Assembly: GCA_963678705.1 (NCBI GenBank)
Contig: OY783216.1
Location: forward strand, 15,640,596 to 15,704,595
Reading direction: 5' to 3'
From: Panorpa germanica
Taxonomy: Eukaryota > Arthropoda > Insecta > Mecoptera > Panorpidae
DNA: 64,000 bases
Positions 46,827 to 58,023 of the stretch are shown here, piece after piece. Numbering within the stretch: position 1 is the stretch's first letter; each line of letters begins with the position of its first letter. Below the pieces are notes generated by a model. The model worked only from the letters and a program-made list of their open reading frames with translations. It made no database searches and was not told where the DNA came from. The position numbers and the translations under genes were made by a program.

Positions 46827-47798
46827 ATGGACTTAGAAAATTTTAATCATGTGAATAATATTAATGTAAAGTGCTCACATACGAATAAAGAGGAAGAAAA
46901 TCAACTTTTTAAACTACTAAAAGACTATAGGGATTTATTCCCACACGAAGAAGAGCAACTGACATTTACAAACACTACTAAACACGTCATAAGAACGACT
47001 GATAACAACCCAGTATACACACGGAACTATAGATACCCTGAAATCTATAAAGAAGAAGTACGAAATCAAATACAGACATTAAAAAATAAAAACATTATAA
47101 GGAACAGTCAATCTCCTTATAACAGCCCTATAATTATAGTACTGAAGAAAATGGATCAAAGTGGAACACAGAAATTCCGCATGGTAATTGACTATAGAAA
47201 GTTAAACCAGAAAACTGTAGAAGATAAGTTCCCTATTCCTAATATAACCGATATACTCGACAAGATTGGAAAAGCTAATTACTTTACTACTCTAGACTTA
47301 CATAGTGGTTTTCATCAAATTGAGATGCACAGAGATAGTATAGAAAAAACAGCCTTTAGTACCGATTTTGGACACTATGAATTTCTAAGAATGTTATTCG
47401 GGTTAAAAAACGCACCCGCTACGTTTCAACGAATCATGAACTATGTATTAGAAGGCTTAGTAAATCAAATATGCCTCGTATATCTAGATGACATAGTTAT
47501 ATTCGGAACGTCTTTTCAAGAACACCTGATCAATCTAAAGCAAAAAGAAGCAAATCTAAAACTGCAATTAGACAAATGCGAATTTTTAAAAAAAGAAACT
47601 GAATTCTTAGGCCATGTTATTACACCTGAAGGATCAAAACCAAATCCTAATAAACTTAATGCAGTAAAAGATTTTCCACTGCCTAAAACAACAAAGCAAA
47701 TAAAATCTTTTCTTGGCTTAGCAGGATATTACAGAAAGTTTATTAAAGATTTTGCTAAACTAGCAAAACCTCTAACAAATTGTTTAAAAAAAAAATAG
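46827..47798 (+). pseudogene. pol of G, reverse transcriptase part
   Basis: Continues the protease frame after the insertion of N. The apparent ATG arises at the junction and is not a true start. Reverse transcriptase blocks: [12 protein letters not shown] near residue 115, [11 protein letters not shown] near 148, [13 protein letters not shown] near 186, catalytic VYLDDIVIF near 216, LGHVITPEG near 262 and [12 protein letters not shown] near 298. All catalytic Asp residues are visible. The frame breaks at a run of ten A bases (47786-47795), probably a one-base indel. Confidence 0.92.
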
Positions 47799-49137
47799 CA
47801 AAGTAATAATAACTAAAGAATATTTAGAGGCATTCGAAATATTAAAAAACACCTTGCTGAATGCACCTGTACTAACAAGACCTGATTTTACAAAACAATT
47901 CACATTAACAACTGACGCATCTGACTACGCACTAGGCGCAGTACTTTCACAAGGAGACGGAAAAATAGAACACCCCATTGCATATGCTTCGAGAACTCTT
48001 AATGATTTAGAAACAAAGTATTCAACTATAGAAAAAGAATTACTTGCTATAGTTTGGGCCACCAAATACTTTAGACCTTATCTATACGGACGTCACTTTA
48101 AAATTATCACTGATCATAGACCTTTAGCATGGTTAGATTCTGCGAAAGACACATCTTCTAAATTAACCAGATATAAAATTAGACTAATGGACTATGATTA
48201 TGAAATTGAATATAAAGCCGGTAAACTAAATAAAGTAGCAGACGCTTTATCAAGAATTAAGGTAAACGTAATTATAGATGACGACACTGACTCATTATAC
48301 AACAACCCCGACCCACACAATGAACCTTTATCGAACGAAGAAATGAATGTAAATAACTCAACAATACATTCACAAGAAGAAGATGCCACAGGGATACCCA
48401 TAAGCGAGAAACCTTTTGAAACCCATAAATAACAAATTCAAATTAAAATAGTGTATACAAAAGAAACTTCAAAAATAACATCTAAACGAGACAACCAAAC
48501 TATTACAATATTTAACATAGCCGCACAAAGACAAGAAGACGATTTATTATTTGAACTAAGAACTTACTTAAATCCTAAAATTAATTACTTTATTCAAACA
48601 TCTAAAGATATATATAAAATATTAATAAAACTTCATAAGAATTATATGCCACAATATAAACTGTTTAGATGTATCAAAAATGTAATTTATATAAATGAAT
48701 TAAACGAAAGAATAAAATTGATTCACGATTATCACACAGATCTTACGAATCATAGAGGAACACCTGATTTAATAAAAAGACTAAAAGAAAAATATTATTG
48801 GTATAATATGGAAAAAGAAATTGAAGCTTATGTAGATACTTGTACTCTTTGTAAAACTAATAAATACAACAGAAAGCCATTAGATACTATTATGAATCTA
48901 ACTGAAACACCCAGTAGGCCGTTTCAAGTATTACATATAGATACGTTTACAATCGATAAGCAAGATTTTCTAACAATGCTAGATCCATTGACAAAGTTTG
49001 CAATTGCAGAACCTATCAAAGCAAAGAATAACTTAGAAATAACTGAAGGAATTCTGATACTATTTAAACACCATGGTATACCGCAAACAATAATTATGGA
49101 CAATGGATTAGAATTCAAGAACCACCTTGTACAATAA
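47799..49137 (+). pseudogene. pol of G, RNase H and integrase part
   Basis: In the frame one base from the RT. RNase [18 protein letters not shown] near 47910, the KELLAIVWA helix near 48035, and [10 protein letters not shown] near 48100. One nonsense codon at 48430. Integrase: zinc-binding HDYH near 48724 with C..C at 48841-48852, then the first catalytic Asp in HIDTFTID near 48936 and the second in IIMDNGLEFK near 49093. The frame ends at 49137 before the third acidic residue, and sequence beyond is shifted. It would integrate the cDNA if intact. Confidence 0.9.
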
Positions 49138-49690
49138 TTACTAGGGACACACAAAATAAATGTGCATTGGTTAATGGTTACACAGCACACTTATTGAAAA
49201 CTATCGAATATTAAAAACACAAAGTAAAGAAGATCCCAATAAAATAATGTCGATTTGTATTATAGCCTATAACAATACAATTCATTCTGTAACGGAACTA
49301 ACTCCTATGGAAGCATTGTATGGCAGTCAACATCGAAGAAACATATTCGACCTAAATATCAACACTAAAATTGTTCAAGACAAAATAAAAGATTACCATA
49401 ATAATATGAAAATATTGCATGATAAAATACAAAACAATATTATCAAAAAAAAGAATGATACTATAAACAGAATAAACAACACTTAAAACTTAGTCAAAAT
49501 CAAAATAGGTGATTTAGTATATATAAAATTAAACAACAGATCTAAAAGTCAACCACTTAAACAAAATCACAACCACAAAACCACAGTCAACCACAAAAAA
49601 AAAAAAACCTTAAGAGATATCCTTTATCAACCTGTACTCTATACCTATAAAACAACCTTCCTTTTATCTAACAATATTCCTTCCTAAGAA
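49138..49690 (+). pseudogene. Integrase C-terminal remnant of G
   Basis: After frame loss at 49137 the homology continues: INVHWL-type residues near 49155, then an open stretch 49247-49486 with YNNTIHSVTELTPMEALYG, a block shared by gypsy integrases. IGDLVYIKLNNR near 49507 corresponds to the C-terminal GDxVY block. Low-complexity Gln/Asn/Lys sequence follows. Confidence 0.75.
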
Positions 49691-50069
49691 ATATTTATTA
49701 TTGTCGAATTAGTATTATTTACAGTGCAATAAGCCATATAAACAAATCAAACAACTAGATTTTATCACCCAACCAGATGAATTATTAATAGATCATATTC
49801 AAAACTAATATCATTAAATAAAATCTTAACTAGACTTAACATAGATGTTACATCATATAAATACTTACAATTATTGTTCTATGTATTATTATAACTATAT
49901 TATGTATTATTGTTTATGTAGTATTATATCTAGAATTATTATAAACTAATAACTAAAATAAATAAATATAAATTGTTACAATTATTAATAGATCATAACT
50001 AAACCATTAAAACTAAAGTAAAATTAATCTCAATAAATTAAAATGTAATTTTCCCTCTAAAGGTGAAGG
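49691..50069 (+). other. Post-pol region of G with possible env remnant and purine tract
   Basis: AT-rich, frames broken. At 49860-49940 one frame encodes some 25 mostly Ile, Leu, Val and Tyr residues, like the membrane anchor at the end of errantivirus envelope proteins. There is too little left to be sure. The purine tract AAAGGTGAAGG (50059-50069) directly precedes the 3' LTR and would prime plus-strand DNA. Confidence 0.5.
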
Positions 50070-50781
50070 AGTTAACATGGGTTTACTATCTACATATGTT
50101 TTATTTCACATTCTCATAAACTTAAATATTTTAAAACTCTTAAAGTCAAAACCATACATTTATTTTATTATATATTCCTTTAAAAACTCACCCATAAATT
50201 ACATTTGATAATTACTTAAAATATCAAATAACGAGAGTTCTTTTATGTTCATTGAATAAACAAAGCAAATGTCTAAAAGTCATAAATTATACTCGTACAT
50301 TTAAAAACTGTCAGAACCATGACTATGTAGAAAATCCCACGCAAATTCTAAAAAACCATTAGGGGTTAAAGTCTTAAACCCTTAGTTTAAATATACAACT
50401 TTAGTATATATATATAGTTCATAGAAAGATAAGGAGGCAGTCTGTGAAAGTATAAACTTCAATCAGGATCATTATACTTTGACTTTCTCGACGAATCTTT
50501 ATAGAAACACCACAATCGCTGTAAGTGTTTCTTTGATTCAGTAATGGTCAATTTCTTTTGCAGATTATTGACATTACCATAATTTTAATTTAAGAATACA
50601 AAAGTATAAATTACAAAAGAAAGAAATCAATAAATAAATAAAGTATATAATAAAATATAAATTAATAAACTTAAATAATTGTTTTATTCACGTCGACTAC
50701 GACATATGAATAAATAAGTAAATTAACCACCAAATATAAATTTGTTAATTACTTTCGGCTCCCAGAAAGTATACATTAACT
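50070..50781 (+). repeat. 3' LTR of element G
   Basis: 712 bases, same length as 37500-38211. It is followed at once by the second TGCC and by the continuation of the host LINE. Confidence 0.93.
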
Positions 50782-50785
50782 TGCC

Positions 50786-51142
50786 GTTCTCAAATATCGA
50801 AATGTCGAGCCTGTGGTAGTTCTGAACACAGTGTTAACCACCACGGAACTGATGAAGACTGCCCTGACAGATTAGTACACAATAAAATCAAGCAAAGTAT
50901 GTCTGATTACAAGGTAAGGTATCATGAGGCTTGCGGCGAAATAGCGGGAAGAAAAAACGGTGATCACTTGTATTCAGTATGCACACAAAATAGATTCTTC
51001 AAAAAATAAATAAGAAACAAACTATTATAAATATAGATAACAGTGAATATATTAAAAACAGATTACGAAATAAACCAAAAACATAAAATAAACAAGAATT
51101 AAAACTCAATACTAATTATTTATAATTCAATGCACCCTTTAA
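50786..51142 (+). mobile_element. I-like LINE relic, middle part
   Basis: Continuation of the copy starting at 36780. The first bases GTTCTCAAATATC match 16695 in the uninterrupted relic. It encodes the zinc-knuckle region (CRACGSSEHSVN, then CPDRLVHNKIKQSM) and the start of the ORF1 tail (YSVCTQNRFF). The last 14 bases (AATGCACCCTTTAA) are the left copy of the target duplication of the LINE that follows. Confidence 0.85.
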
Positions 51143-52829
51143 GGTGGTGGAGTTGGAGGCGAGGAGAGGTGAAAGAAAAGGAAACGAATAGAAAGAGGGC
51201 AGCGATTGGACGGAGGAAGGAAGGAAGAAGTTTATGGAGGAATTGGAACGGAGATACGAGGAAGAAGGAGAAACGGAGGAGATGGAGGAAATTGAAGAGA
51301 GGATGAAGGAAGCCACCCAAAGTAAAAGGTGGAGAATATCTGATAGAACGGGAGAAAACAAATGGTGGGATAAAGAGTGTAAAGAATGGAAAAAAGAGGT
51401 AAAAAGGGAACTAAAGAGATGGAAGAAAGGAGAATCAAGTAAAGAACACTTCAAGAGGAAGCAAAGGGAGTATAACGAAAGGATAAAAGATAAAAAGAAT
51501 GAGTTCAAAATAGGAATAGAAAAAGAAATCAAAAGGCAAAAAGGGAAGGAGAGCTGCAGGAGATGGCACACCGGCTAGGGAGGTATATAGACAGGAAAGG
51601 ACTAGAGTTAAACGTGGAAAAGACAAAAATTATGGTATTTAAAAAAGGTGGTGGAAAAAGGAGACATAAAAGGTGGAAATACAAGACAGAGGACATTGAG
51701 GAAGTTGAAGAATTTAAATATCTGGGCTACACTTTTAAAAAGAATAATGGAGAAGAGGCGCATATAAGGGAGGTGGCAAAGAAGGCAGAGCAAGCAATGC
51801 GACGGGTATGGGACTAGGGGAAAAGGTATTTGGGGGGGACATACAAAAGAGAATATGGATATATGAGAGACTGATAGCCAGTATGATGTCGTATGGAGCA
51901 GAGGTTTGGGGGTGGAAGGAACAAGAAAAGTTGGAAAGAATACAGGTGAGATATATGAAATGGGTACTAGGGCTGGACAGGTGCACGCCAGGATACATGG
52001 TGATGGAGGAGCTAAAGAGGGATAAGATACGAATTAAAACAGGGGAAAGAGCGGTAAAATACGAGGAGAAATTGAACAGAGCGGAAAGCAAAATCTTAAA
52101 GAAAATAAGAGAGGATTACATAAAGAATGGGGGGGAGGAAGTCCAAAAAAGAGAAAAGAATACTTTGAAAGGAATGGAATGGCGATCGAGGAGGCAGAGA
52201 GGAGAAGAGAAGGTGGCGCAAGTGTGCAAGAGGAGCTAAGGAGAAGGGATAAGGAGACACAACAGCAGGAGAGAATGGGAAAAATAGAAAAAAGTAACTA
52301 CAATAAAAGATATAAGAGGTTATGGGAAAATAATGTGCCTCAGTACCTTATAGAAAAAGACAAAACACATAAGAAGAACAGCAAGGTTTAGATTGGGAAA
52401 TGAGGAAAAAGGAAACAGATACTGGGAAAAGAGTGAGGAAAGAAAGTGTAGAATGTGTGGAGCGGAGGACGAAACACTGGAGTTTGGAATTGAACACGGG
52501 AATTAAGTTTGAGTGTAAGGAAAAAGTTGCAAGCGAAAGGAATATTGGCCAGCTATTAAAGGGAGGCAGTGAAGGAAAGAGGTGGATGGCGGAAATAGTA
52601 AGAAGGAAAGGAAAAACAGGAGAATAAATAAGCTGGTGGAGAATAATAGAGAGGGTCAAAAGAAGAAGAAGCAGAAAGCACTTTTGGAAGTAGTAAAAGT
52701 CGAGAAGTTTTTAAGTTTAGTTTAAGTTTAGTTTTAAGTTTGGAATGTATATAGGAATGAAATGTATTAGAAATATAATACTGTAGATTGTAAAGCCAAA
52801 AGGCATACACAATTAATATATAAATAAAT
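51143..52829 (+). mobile_element. 5'-truncated, internally deleted LINE inserted in the I-like relic
   Basis: Bounded by a 14-bp target duplication AATGCACCCTTTAA (51129-51142 and 52830-52843). It begins at the end of an endonuclease region and ends in an AATAAATA-type tail without a long A run. The sense strand is strikingly purine-rich, unlike the AT-rich surroundings. The RT core is absent (next entry). The style of the C-terminal protein resembles LINEs I associate with ants and other insects; I assign it only to the Jockey/R1 superclade. Confidence 0.88.
51150..52500 (+). pseudogene. ORF2 remnant of the inserted LINE
   Basis: Frame one (51234-51578) reads a Glu/Lys-rich linker with NKWWDKECKEWKKE, the segment after the endonuclease. 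At about 51560 the sequence jumps to AHRLGRYIDRKGLELNVEKTK, which in LINEs lies after the YADD site, so the RT palm is deleted. Frame two continues EEFKYLGYTFKKN. After a shift near 51815 comes the RT connection (SYGAEVWGWKEQE, RYMKWVLGLDRCTPGYM). A last stretch in shifted frames has FRLGNEEKGNRYWEKSEE and CRMCGAEDE near 52440-52475, the start of the terminal Cys/His motif. It could not copy itself. Confidence 0.8.
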
Positions 52830-52843
52830 AATGCACCCTTTAA

Positions 52844-54658
52844 AATTAAATATAATTCAATAGCAATTAAATGGATTATGCGTTTAGAGAGAACTTTTAA
52901 AAAATAGTAGTATATTACAACCCTATTCTAATTTGTTTACAAGAAACCAATTTAAAGCCAAGTATTAATATCGTTCGACTAACTGAACACACTTTTATTC
53001 GAATCATATATTAAAATCTTTATTTAAATGTAATATAGTGATCAGAGTACACGTTCCACAAAAAATTACTATTTGTTACCTAAACTTACCAAATAGTTTA
53101 AATATTGAAAACATATTAACACAACTACGTCCCCTTTTTATATTACTTGGAGATTTTAATGCACATAAAAGACTATGAAGTAAGGTTACGGAGAACAAAA
53201 AACTAATAAAAAGAATGTTGGACAATAGTAATGTCTTACTATTAAATGACGGTCAACATACACTTTTTAATTTCTCTTTTCAAAGTTCATCAGCAATTAA
53301 TTTTTTATGCCAGTCACAAATATCATCATCATCATTCTCATTTCATTATCATTTTGTAAATAAACTTCAAATGTTAAACAATACAACAGATATGAACTGG
53401 TCAGGATTAAATGCAATTATATCACCTGTTGTTAAACCCTGAAAAGACGCAATCAATATCAATAGCTGCAGTATTATATCTTTAACAAACACCTTATGCA
53501 AATTATTAGAAAATATATTTAATAAGAGGCTCATATGTACCCTAGAAACACAAAATCTTTTATAGTTAAGACAAGTGGCGCTCGTAAGCGTCATTCTACA
53601 CTCAATAGCTTTGCAAATACCCAGAAAACTGAAGCAATTTTCTTATACATTGATATGGACAAATATCATATTAAAGACACTGAAATTATGGAACACTAAG
53701 GATTATCTAGCGTGTTTCGATAAAAATTTAATGAAAAAAATAAAATACAGTATCAATTTAAATAACAATAAATAGAGAATTTACTCAAGAAAACAGTACT
53801 CCTCAAGTGTTATATTGTTTGTAATTTCCATAAACAACATAATCAATAATATTAAACAACCTGTATAAAACATGCCTTTATGCTGACGACTTAATTACTT
53901 ACTGCAACAACAAGAACGTAGTATTATCTCAAAGAAAACTTTAATGTCCTCTTAAATATTTAGAAGCCAGGTCTAATACAACAAGATATGCAACTTATAC
54001 TACCAACAGTAAATGTATTCATTTTAAAAAATCGCCGAAGCTAATATCTTCTTTAAGACTGACAATATACAAAAAACAAATATAAAAAAGAACTTTACAT
54101 ATGCAAGTCAATTTGATTATTTGGGAATGATCTTTAATAAAAACTTATATTGGATCGATCATATAAAAATTAAAGAACAAAGTGTAGTACTGTCATAAAC
54201 GTAATAATAATTATATTATGCATTATATATTGGGGAAGTGACCTGTAAACTCTAATGCAAACTTTGATTCGCTTTGCAATAGATTATTGTAGAATTATAT
54301 ATCAAACAAATATATTCTTAAACTCATTGATAGTATTTATAATGCAGGTTTAAGATTGGCTGTAGGTGCATTTGGAACATCTCCCGTAAAAACCTTGTAT
54401 GCTATAAAACTGTGTGGAAAACAACACGCACAAGATCAGCTATTTCCTAATTATTAGACATATATCAGTCATATCAAATCAAACTAACATAAATATAAGA
54501 GACACAATAGCTCCACAATATGTCGTATTGTACTACAAAAACCTTTAATGAAAGGAACCGCTTAAAGGCAGATTAAAAAATCTCAAAGATGTATATGTTT
54601 TTATCAAACATAAGAACAATTCCAATAGTCTTCAATAGTATAGATTTAGTATAAAATG

Positions 54659-54727
<69 letters not shown>

Positions 54728-55290
54728 TAGTAACTTTATTAAAAATGACTAAAAATAATACCAATCCAATATTTTACAAGTTGGTTCTGAATGGTATTTT
54801 GAAAGAATACCAAGATTCCATTAAAGTCTATACATATAGGACCAAATGGCAGGACAAGATCAGCTTGCGCCTACAAAATTTATGAGACAATTATAAAAAC
54901 CAAATTTGTCGTAAGCATCATTGTTTTTACGTCTGAATTATATCCTATGACAAAAGGTTTGCAAGACATCATGACAACAACAAAAAAAATATGCTAATTA
55001 TATCTGACCTACTAAGTGACCTATTTGTTATAGAAACCTTATATACCAACCACACAATATTTAAAACCATGTACTGTTTAATAAACAACCTCTACATTAA
55101 GTAAATAAAACCTCAATTTTTATGGATTCCTCCAACACCGGTACTGCACCAAATGAACAATTTGATAATTATGCAAAAGAAGAAATTTATTTAGAGCACA
55201 TTCCAGAAGAAGAAACTATAACATGCTCAGATTTAAAGAACAAAATTAAAAATGCAATAAATTGTTCATGGCACTGATAATAAGACGATG
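52844..55290 (+). mobile_element. I-like LINE relic, right part (ORF2)
   Basis: Continuation after the inserted LINE. Endonuclease: FILLGDFNAHKRL near 53140 and LLLNDGQHTLFNFSFQ at 53238. RT: YADD-like residues encoded at 53880-53895 (broken frame), FDYLGMIFNKNLYW near 54112, NAGLRLAVGAFGTSPV near 54343. RNase H: FTSELYPMTKGLQDI near 54930, SDLLSD near 55005, FLWIPP near 55117 and NEQFDNYAKEE near 55155. Many stops. A TA microsatellite splits it at 54661-54724. It fades after about 55270. Confidence 0.8.
54661..54724. repeat. TA microsatellite
   Basis: About 64 bases of (TA)n within the LINE relic. Confidence 0.95.
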
Positions 55291-55479
55291 CTGTAATATG
55301 CTTATCATCTTTTCGTATTAGCGAGGTGACTTGTTGTATCGCAACCGGTTGAAGCATGCAATGCTGGCAAAACATTGAAGATCTTTAATACAGATTTAAA
55401 CAAATAGATTTTTACCAACGGATTCGGCTAAATGACGTGTTTTTTTAATGTGATTCATCGAACCATAAATCTGGACGAC

Positions 55480-56480
55480 TAATATTTCTAGGCTTATGTC
55501 AAAAATGATTTCCAAGGTCTAAAACGTCGGTATCGGACGATGTCGATTCTTGCGTTTGCTTCTAAATGACCCCATTCCTCGTTGACCCTGAAAACATTAC
55601 AGTCTTTCATATTCTGGATTATTTTTTAAATATTCTGAATATAATATTATCCTGATAACATAGCTGCGTTCATTGCATTTTTCAATGAATACAAAAGAGA
55701 CTACTTCTGTATTAAGCCTTTTTTTTCCGTTATACATATCAAAGTTGTAGTCAATGCTAATGATCTATTTTGTGATTTCTCTAACGCTAAGTCACAGGCC
55801 ACTGTATTAAATAGTCCCTCTACTCGCATTACAGAAAGCATACCTCTTTTTCAATCATTTACAACTTCCTCGGGTAAATGAAGCATGTCTTGTAGATAAA
55901 ATGTGACATCACGGTCAAAGTAAATTTCAAGGAATGAAAGTACGGTAACATTTGTCTGGTTTTCAACAAAAACACAACAACGTGCCCTAAAGAACAGCTG
56001 CTAGAGTATTTATTCTATAAACATTTAACGAAAGAAGTATGCTATCAAGGCCACTACATTCAATAAATTCTTTTTAAAATGCAAAGTTCAAATTCCTATC
56101 ATAAATTTAATAAATTTATAACTTTTAAATTGAATTTTCTTTGCAATTATAAATATTGACATATCGCAAGAGAGATTTACTACACTTTTATTCAAAGAAA
56201 TATACTAGTTGATAATTCTTTTTAGCCAATGGATAGGGATAAAAGTGGATGCAACACTCAATAGATGCAACAGTCAATAGATCTCGATCCTCATAGTTTG
56301 CAAACTCACTTGACCACCGCGCCTGCAATGTTACGTCCGATATTATAGGCTTCCAACGATGAAGTCCTCACTCGGTTTCCCTCTCAAAGCCCCTCACGGA
56401 CACTCTTTTGGAAGACCTTTCAAACGCTGTGTCAAGCGGTTTCAAAACAGAAATCGTACTTATCGGCAACCAGCCCAATT
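55480..56480 (-). pseudogene. Unidentified antisense coding relic
   Basis: On the minus strand from about 56000 to 55640 one frame stays protein-like for over 110 codons with a single stop. It reads CCVFVENQTNVTVLSFLEIY, then FDRDVTFYLQDMLHLPEEVV, and after the stop GMLSVMRVEGLFNTVACDLA and LEKSQNRSLA. Downstream, NEEWGHLEANARIDIV near 55590-55540 reads in another frame. Upstream near 56440-56380, LKPLDTAFERSSKR may be its start. Residue composition and continuity are far from random. It resembles uncharacterised arthropod proteins I half recall, often multi-copy, but I cannot name the family or say whether it is host or transposon-borne. Confidence 0.45.
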
Positions 56481-56860
56481 AAATCAGTAAAATGTAAATT
56501 TTTATCATGAACATTGGAGCAATTGAATAGATGGCTGAATTTGAAATAAACCGAAGGATAAAAAATGTAGAACCAATATGTTCTTTACAATTAGGCGGTA
56601 AGCATAATATAAACAACATTGTATTGTAATAAATTATGGTCGTAGTACTTTCTAGGTCTCCTTTGTTCTTATATTTACAATAATTTTTTTACTTCATAAT
56701 TTTCAATACATTATATTATTGAAAAAGAAATTTACAAAGACCCAAATTTTATCTCTTATTTTCGCAAAATTAATATTTTGAGTTCAAAAGACTATTTTAG
56801 GAAGTTGTAATATTAAAAGTATAGAAAACATAGATAACACTATAAATGTATAGAAAATAT

Positions 56861-57131
56861 GACGACACAGTGGGCGAGAGCATTGATGCTTGACGCCGAC
56901 TGCTGTGCCTTCGGGTTCGATCCCCGGACCAGATATATATTTTCTGGGTTTGGTTATTATGAACTTATATTGATTATGGTCATACATAATCGTACACTTA
57001 TTAGGCAGTGGTGTAGCCCACATATATGAGGCCACGACACCATAAATACTGCCAACATTGAAGGAGGTCGTCGGTGATAGGACTCAGCATCGGAAATAGG
57101 CCGACGTTAAATAAATTAAATAAAAAAAAAA
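56861..57131 (+). mobile_element. tRNA-related SINE
   Basis: About 271 bases between a 12-bp target duplication TATAGAAAATAT (56849-56860 and 57132-57143), ending in an A-rich tail. The head carries an excellent B box, GGTTCGATCCC, near 56910, and about 35-40 bases upstream a weaker A-box-like TGGGCGAGAGC, the internal RNA polymerase III promoter pattern of tRNA-derived SINEs. A body of about 200 bases follows with no coding potential. It depends on a LINE for copying; which one is unknown. The 83-codon antisense frame across it is not a gene. Confidence 0.85.
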
Positions 57132-57306
57132 TATAGAAAATATTTTAAACAAATAAAAAAGCCAAAGTAGCAAATACAAAAAAAAAAATAATACTGTCAC
57201 TAAATTTAAATCAATAATTTAATTCAATAAATTTGATAAATATGAATTATGTAAACAGTGTGTAAGTTGAACTCCACATTCTCGTATATAAGTGTACTGT
57301 ATATAT

Positions 57307-57309
<3 letters not shown>

Positions 57310-57364
<55 letters not shown>

Positions 57365-57391
57365 CATATATATATACATATATAAATACAA

Positions 57392-57436
<45 letters not shown>
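57310..57436. repeat. TA microsatellite
   Basis: Long (TA)n with a CATA/AATACA-rich centre. Overlapping open frames here are artefacts of the repeat. Confidence 0.95.
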
Positions 57437-57437
<1 letters not shown>

Positions 57438-57455
57438 CATATGCTATATACATAT

Positions 57456-57840
57456 TGTTACAAATTTGCGAGCGTCTGAGCATACAAAAATTACTGTTAT
57501 GAAATATTATTCGGAATTAGCAGAAAAGGTTGCACATTCCTGTACAAATATCTCGGCGTTGCGATAAACAAGACTGTTTACATCACGCGTGTTGCGTGTA
57601 TATGATATACACGCATATATATGTATAAATAGCGTATAAAGCCTATAAAGGTGGTATTTGTCACGATCTGTGTTTATGCGTAGAATAAAATAAACAGCTA
57701 ATATTAATATGATTCAATAACTAATACATATACTGAATACAATGGTTACTATACGTGTGTTCACTTTGACACTGCTCTAAATATACTGTTTCTATATTAC
57801 ATTTCACATAATGCTAGGTTATACTATGAATTAAAATTTG
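57456..57840 (+). repeat. Diverged LTR fragment related to element N
   Basis: Starts TGTTACAAATTTGCGAGCGT and continues with GAATTAGCAGAAAAGGTTGC, matching the U3 start of the N LTR (which begins TGTTACGGATTTGCGGGCGT) but on the plus strand. Similarity holds for about 130 bases. TATAAAG near 57645 and AATAAAATAAA near 57688 sit in the expected order for an LTR promoter and poly(A) signal. No internal region follows, so it is a solo or truncated LTR of a sister family. The right end is uncertain. Confidence 0.65.
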
Positions 57841-57847
57841 TGGCGGT

Positions 57848-57850
<3 letters not shown>

Positions 57851-57906
<56 letters not shown>
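57851..57906. repeat. TA microsatellite
   Basis: About 56 bases of (TA)n. Confidence 0.95.
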
Positions 57907-57909
<3 letters not shown>

Positions 57910-58023
57910 GGTTGACAATAAACCAATCATGGTTGACGTTTCCAATTGTAGGTCTACCTTACCAGATTACCAGCTGTGGTTTTAGCTGTTTTGATGTTAT
58001 ATCAATCCTTAGTTGAGCCCCCA

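Larger units (their letters stand above)
37500..50781 (+). mobile_element. Ty3/gypsy LTR retrotransposon G (17.6/errantivirus type), interrupted
   Basis: Complete from LTR to LTR. The 712-bp LTRs begin AGTTAAC and end TTAACT, and the target duplication is TGCC (37496-37499 and 50782-50785). Order: 5' LTR, primer site TGGCGCAGTCGGG, repeat-rich leader, gag, protease, [insertion of N], RT, RNase H, integrase, a short region with a possible env remnant, purine tract, 3' LTR. Without N it is about 6.8 kb. Gag has no CCHC knuckle, the ends are AGTTAAC-like and the duplication is 4 bp, all as in the gypsy/17.6 group. Several stops and one or two frameshifts make it inactive. The LTRs differ at about 17 positions by eye. 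Confidence 0.92.

Noticed and set aside
51116..52810. Several minus-strand frames rich in Ser, Leu and Phe
   Set aside because: Shadows of the purine-rich LINE coding strand.
56861..56935. The head of the SINE as a genuine tRNA gene
   Set aside because: It does not fold into a plausible cloverleaf by inspection, the A box is poor, and it is part of a longer unit with target duplications.
56784..57035. 83-codon minus-strand frame
   Set aside because: It covers the SINE in antisense, and SINEs do not code.
57219..57483. Overlapping frames of repeated Tyr and Ile
   Set aside because: Produced entirely by the TA microsatellite.
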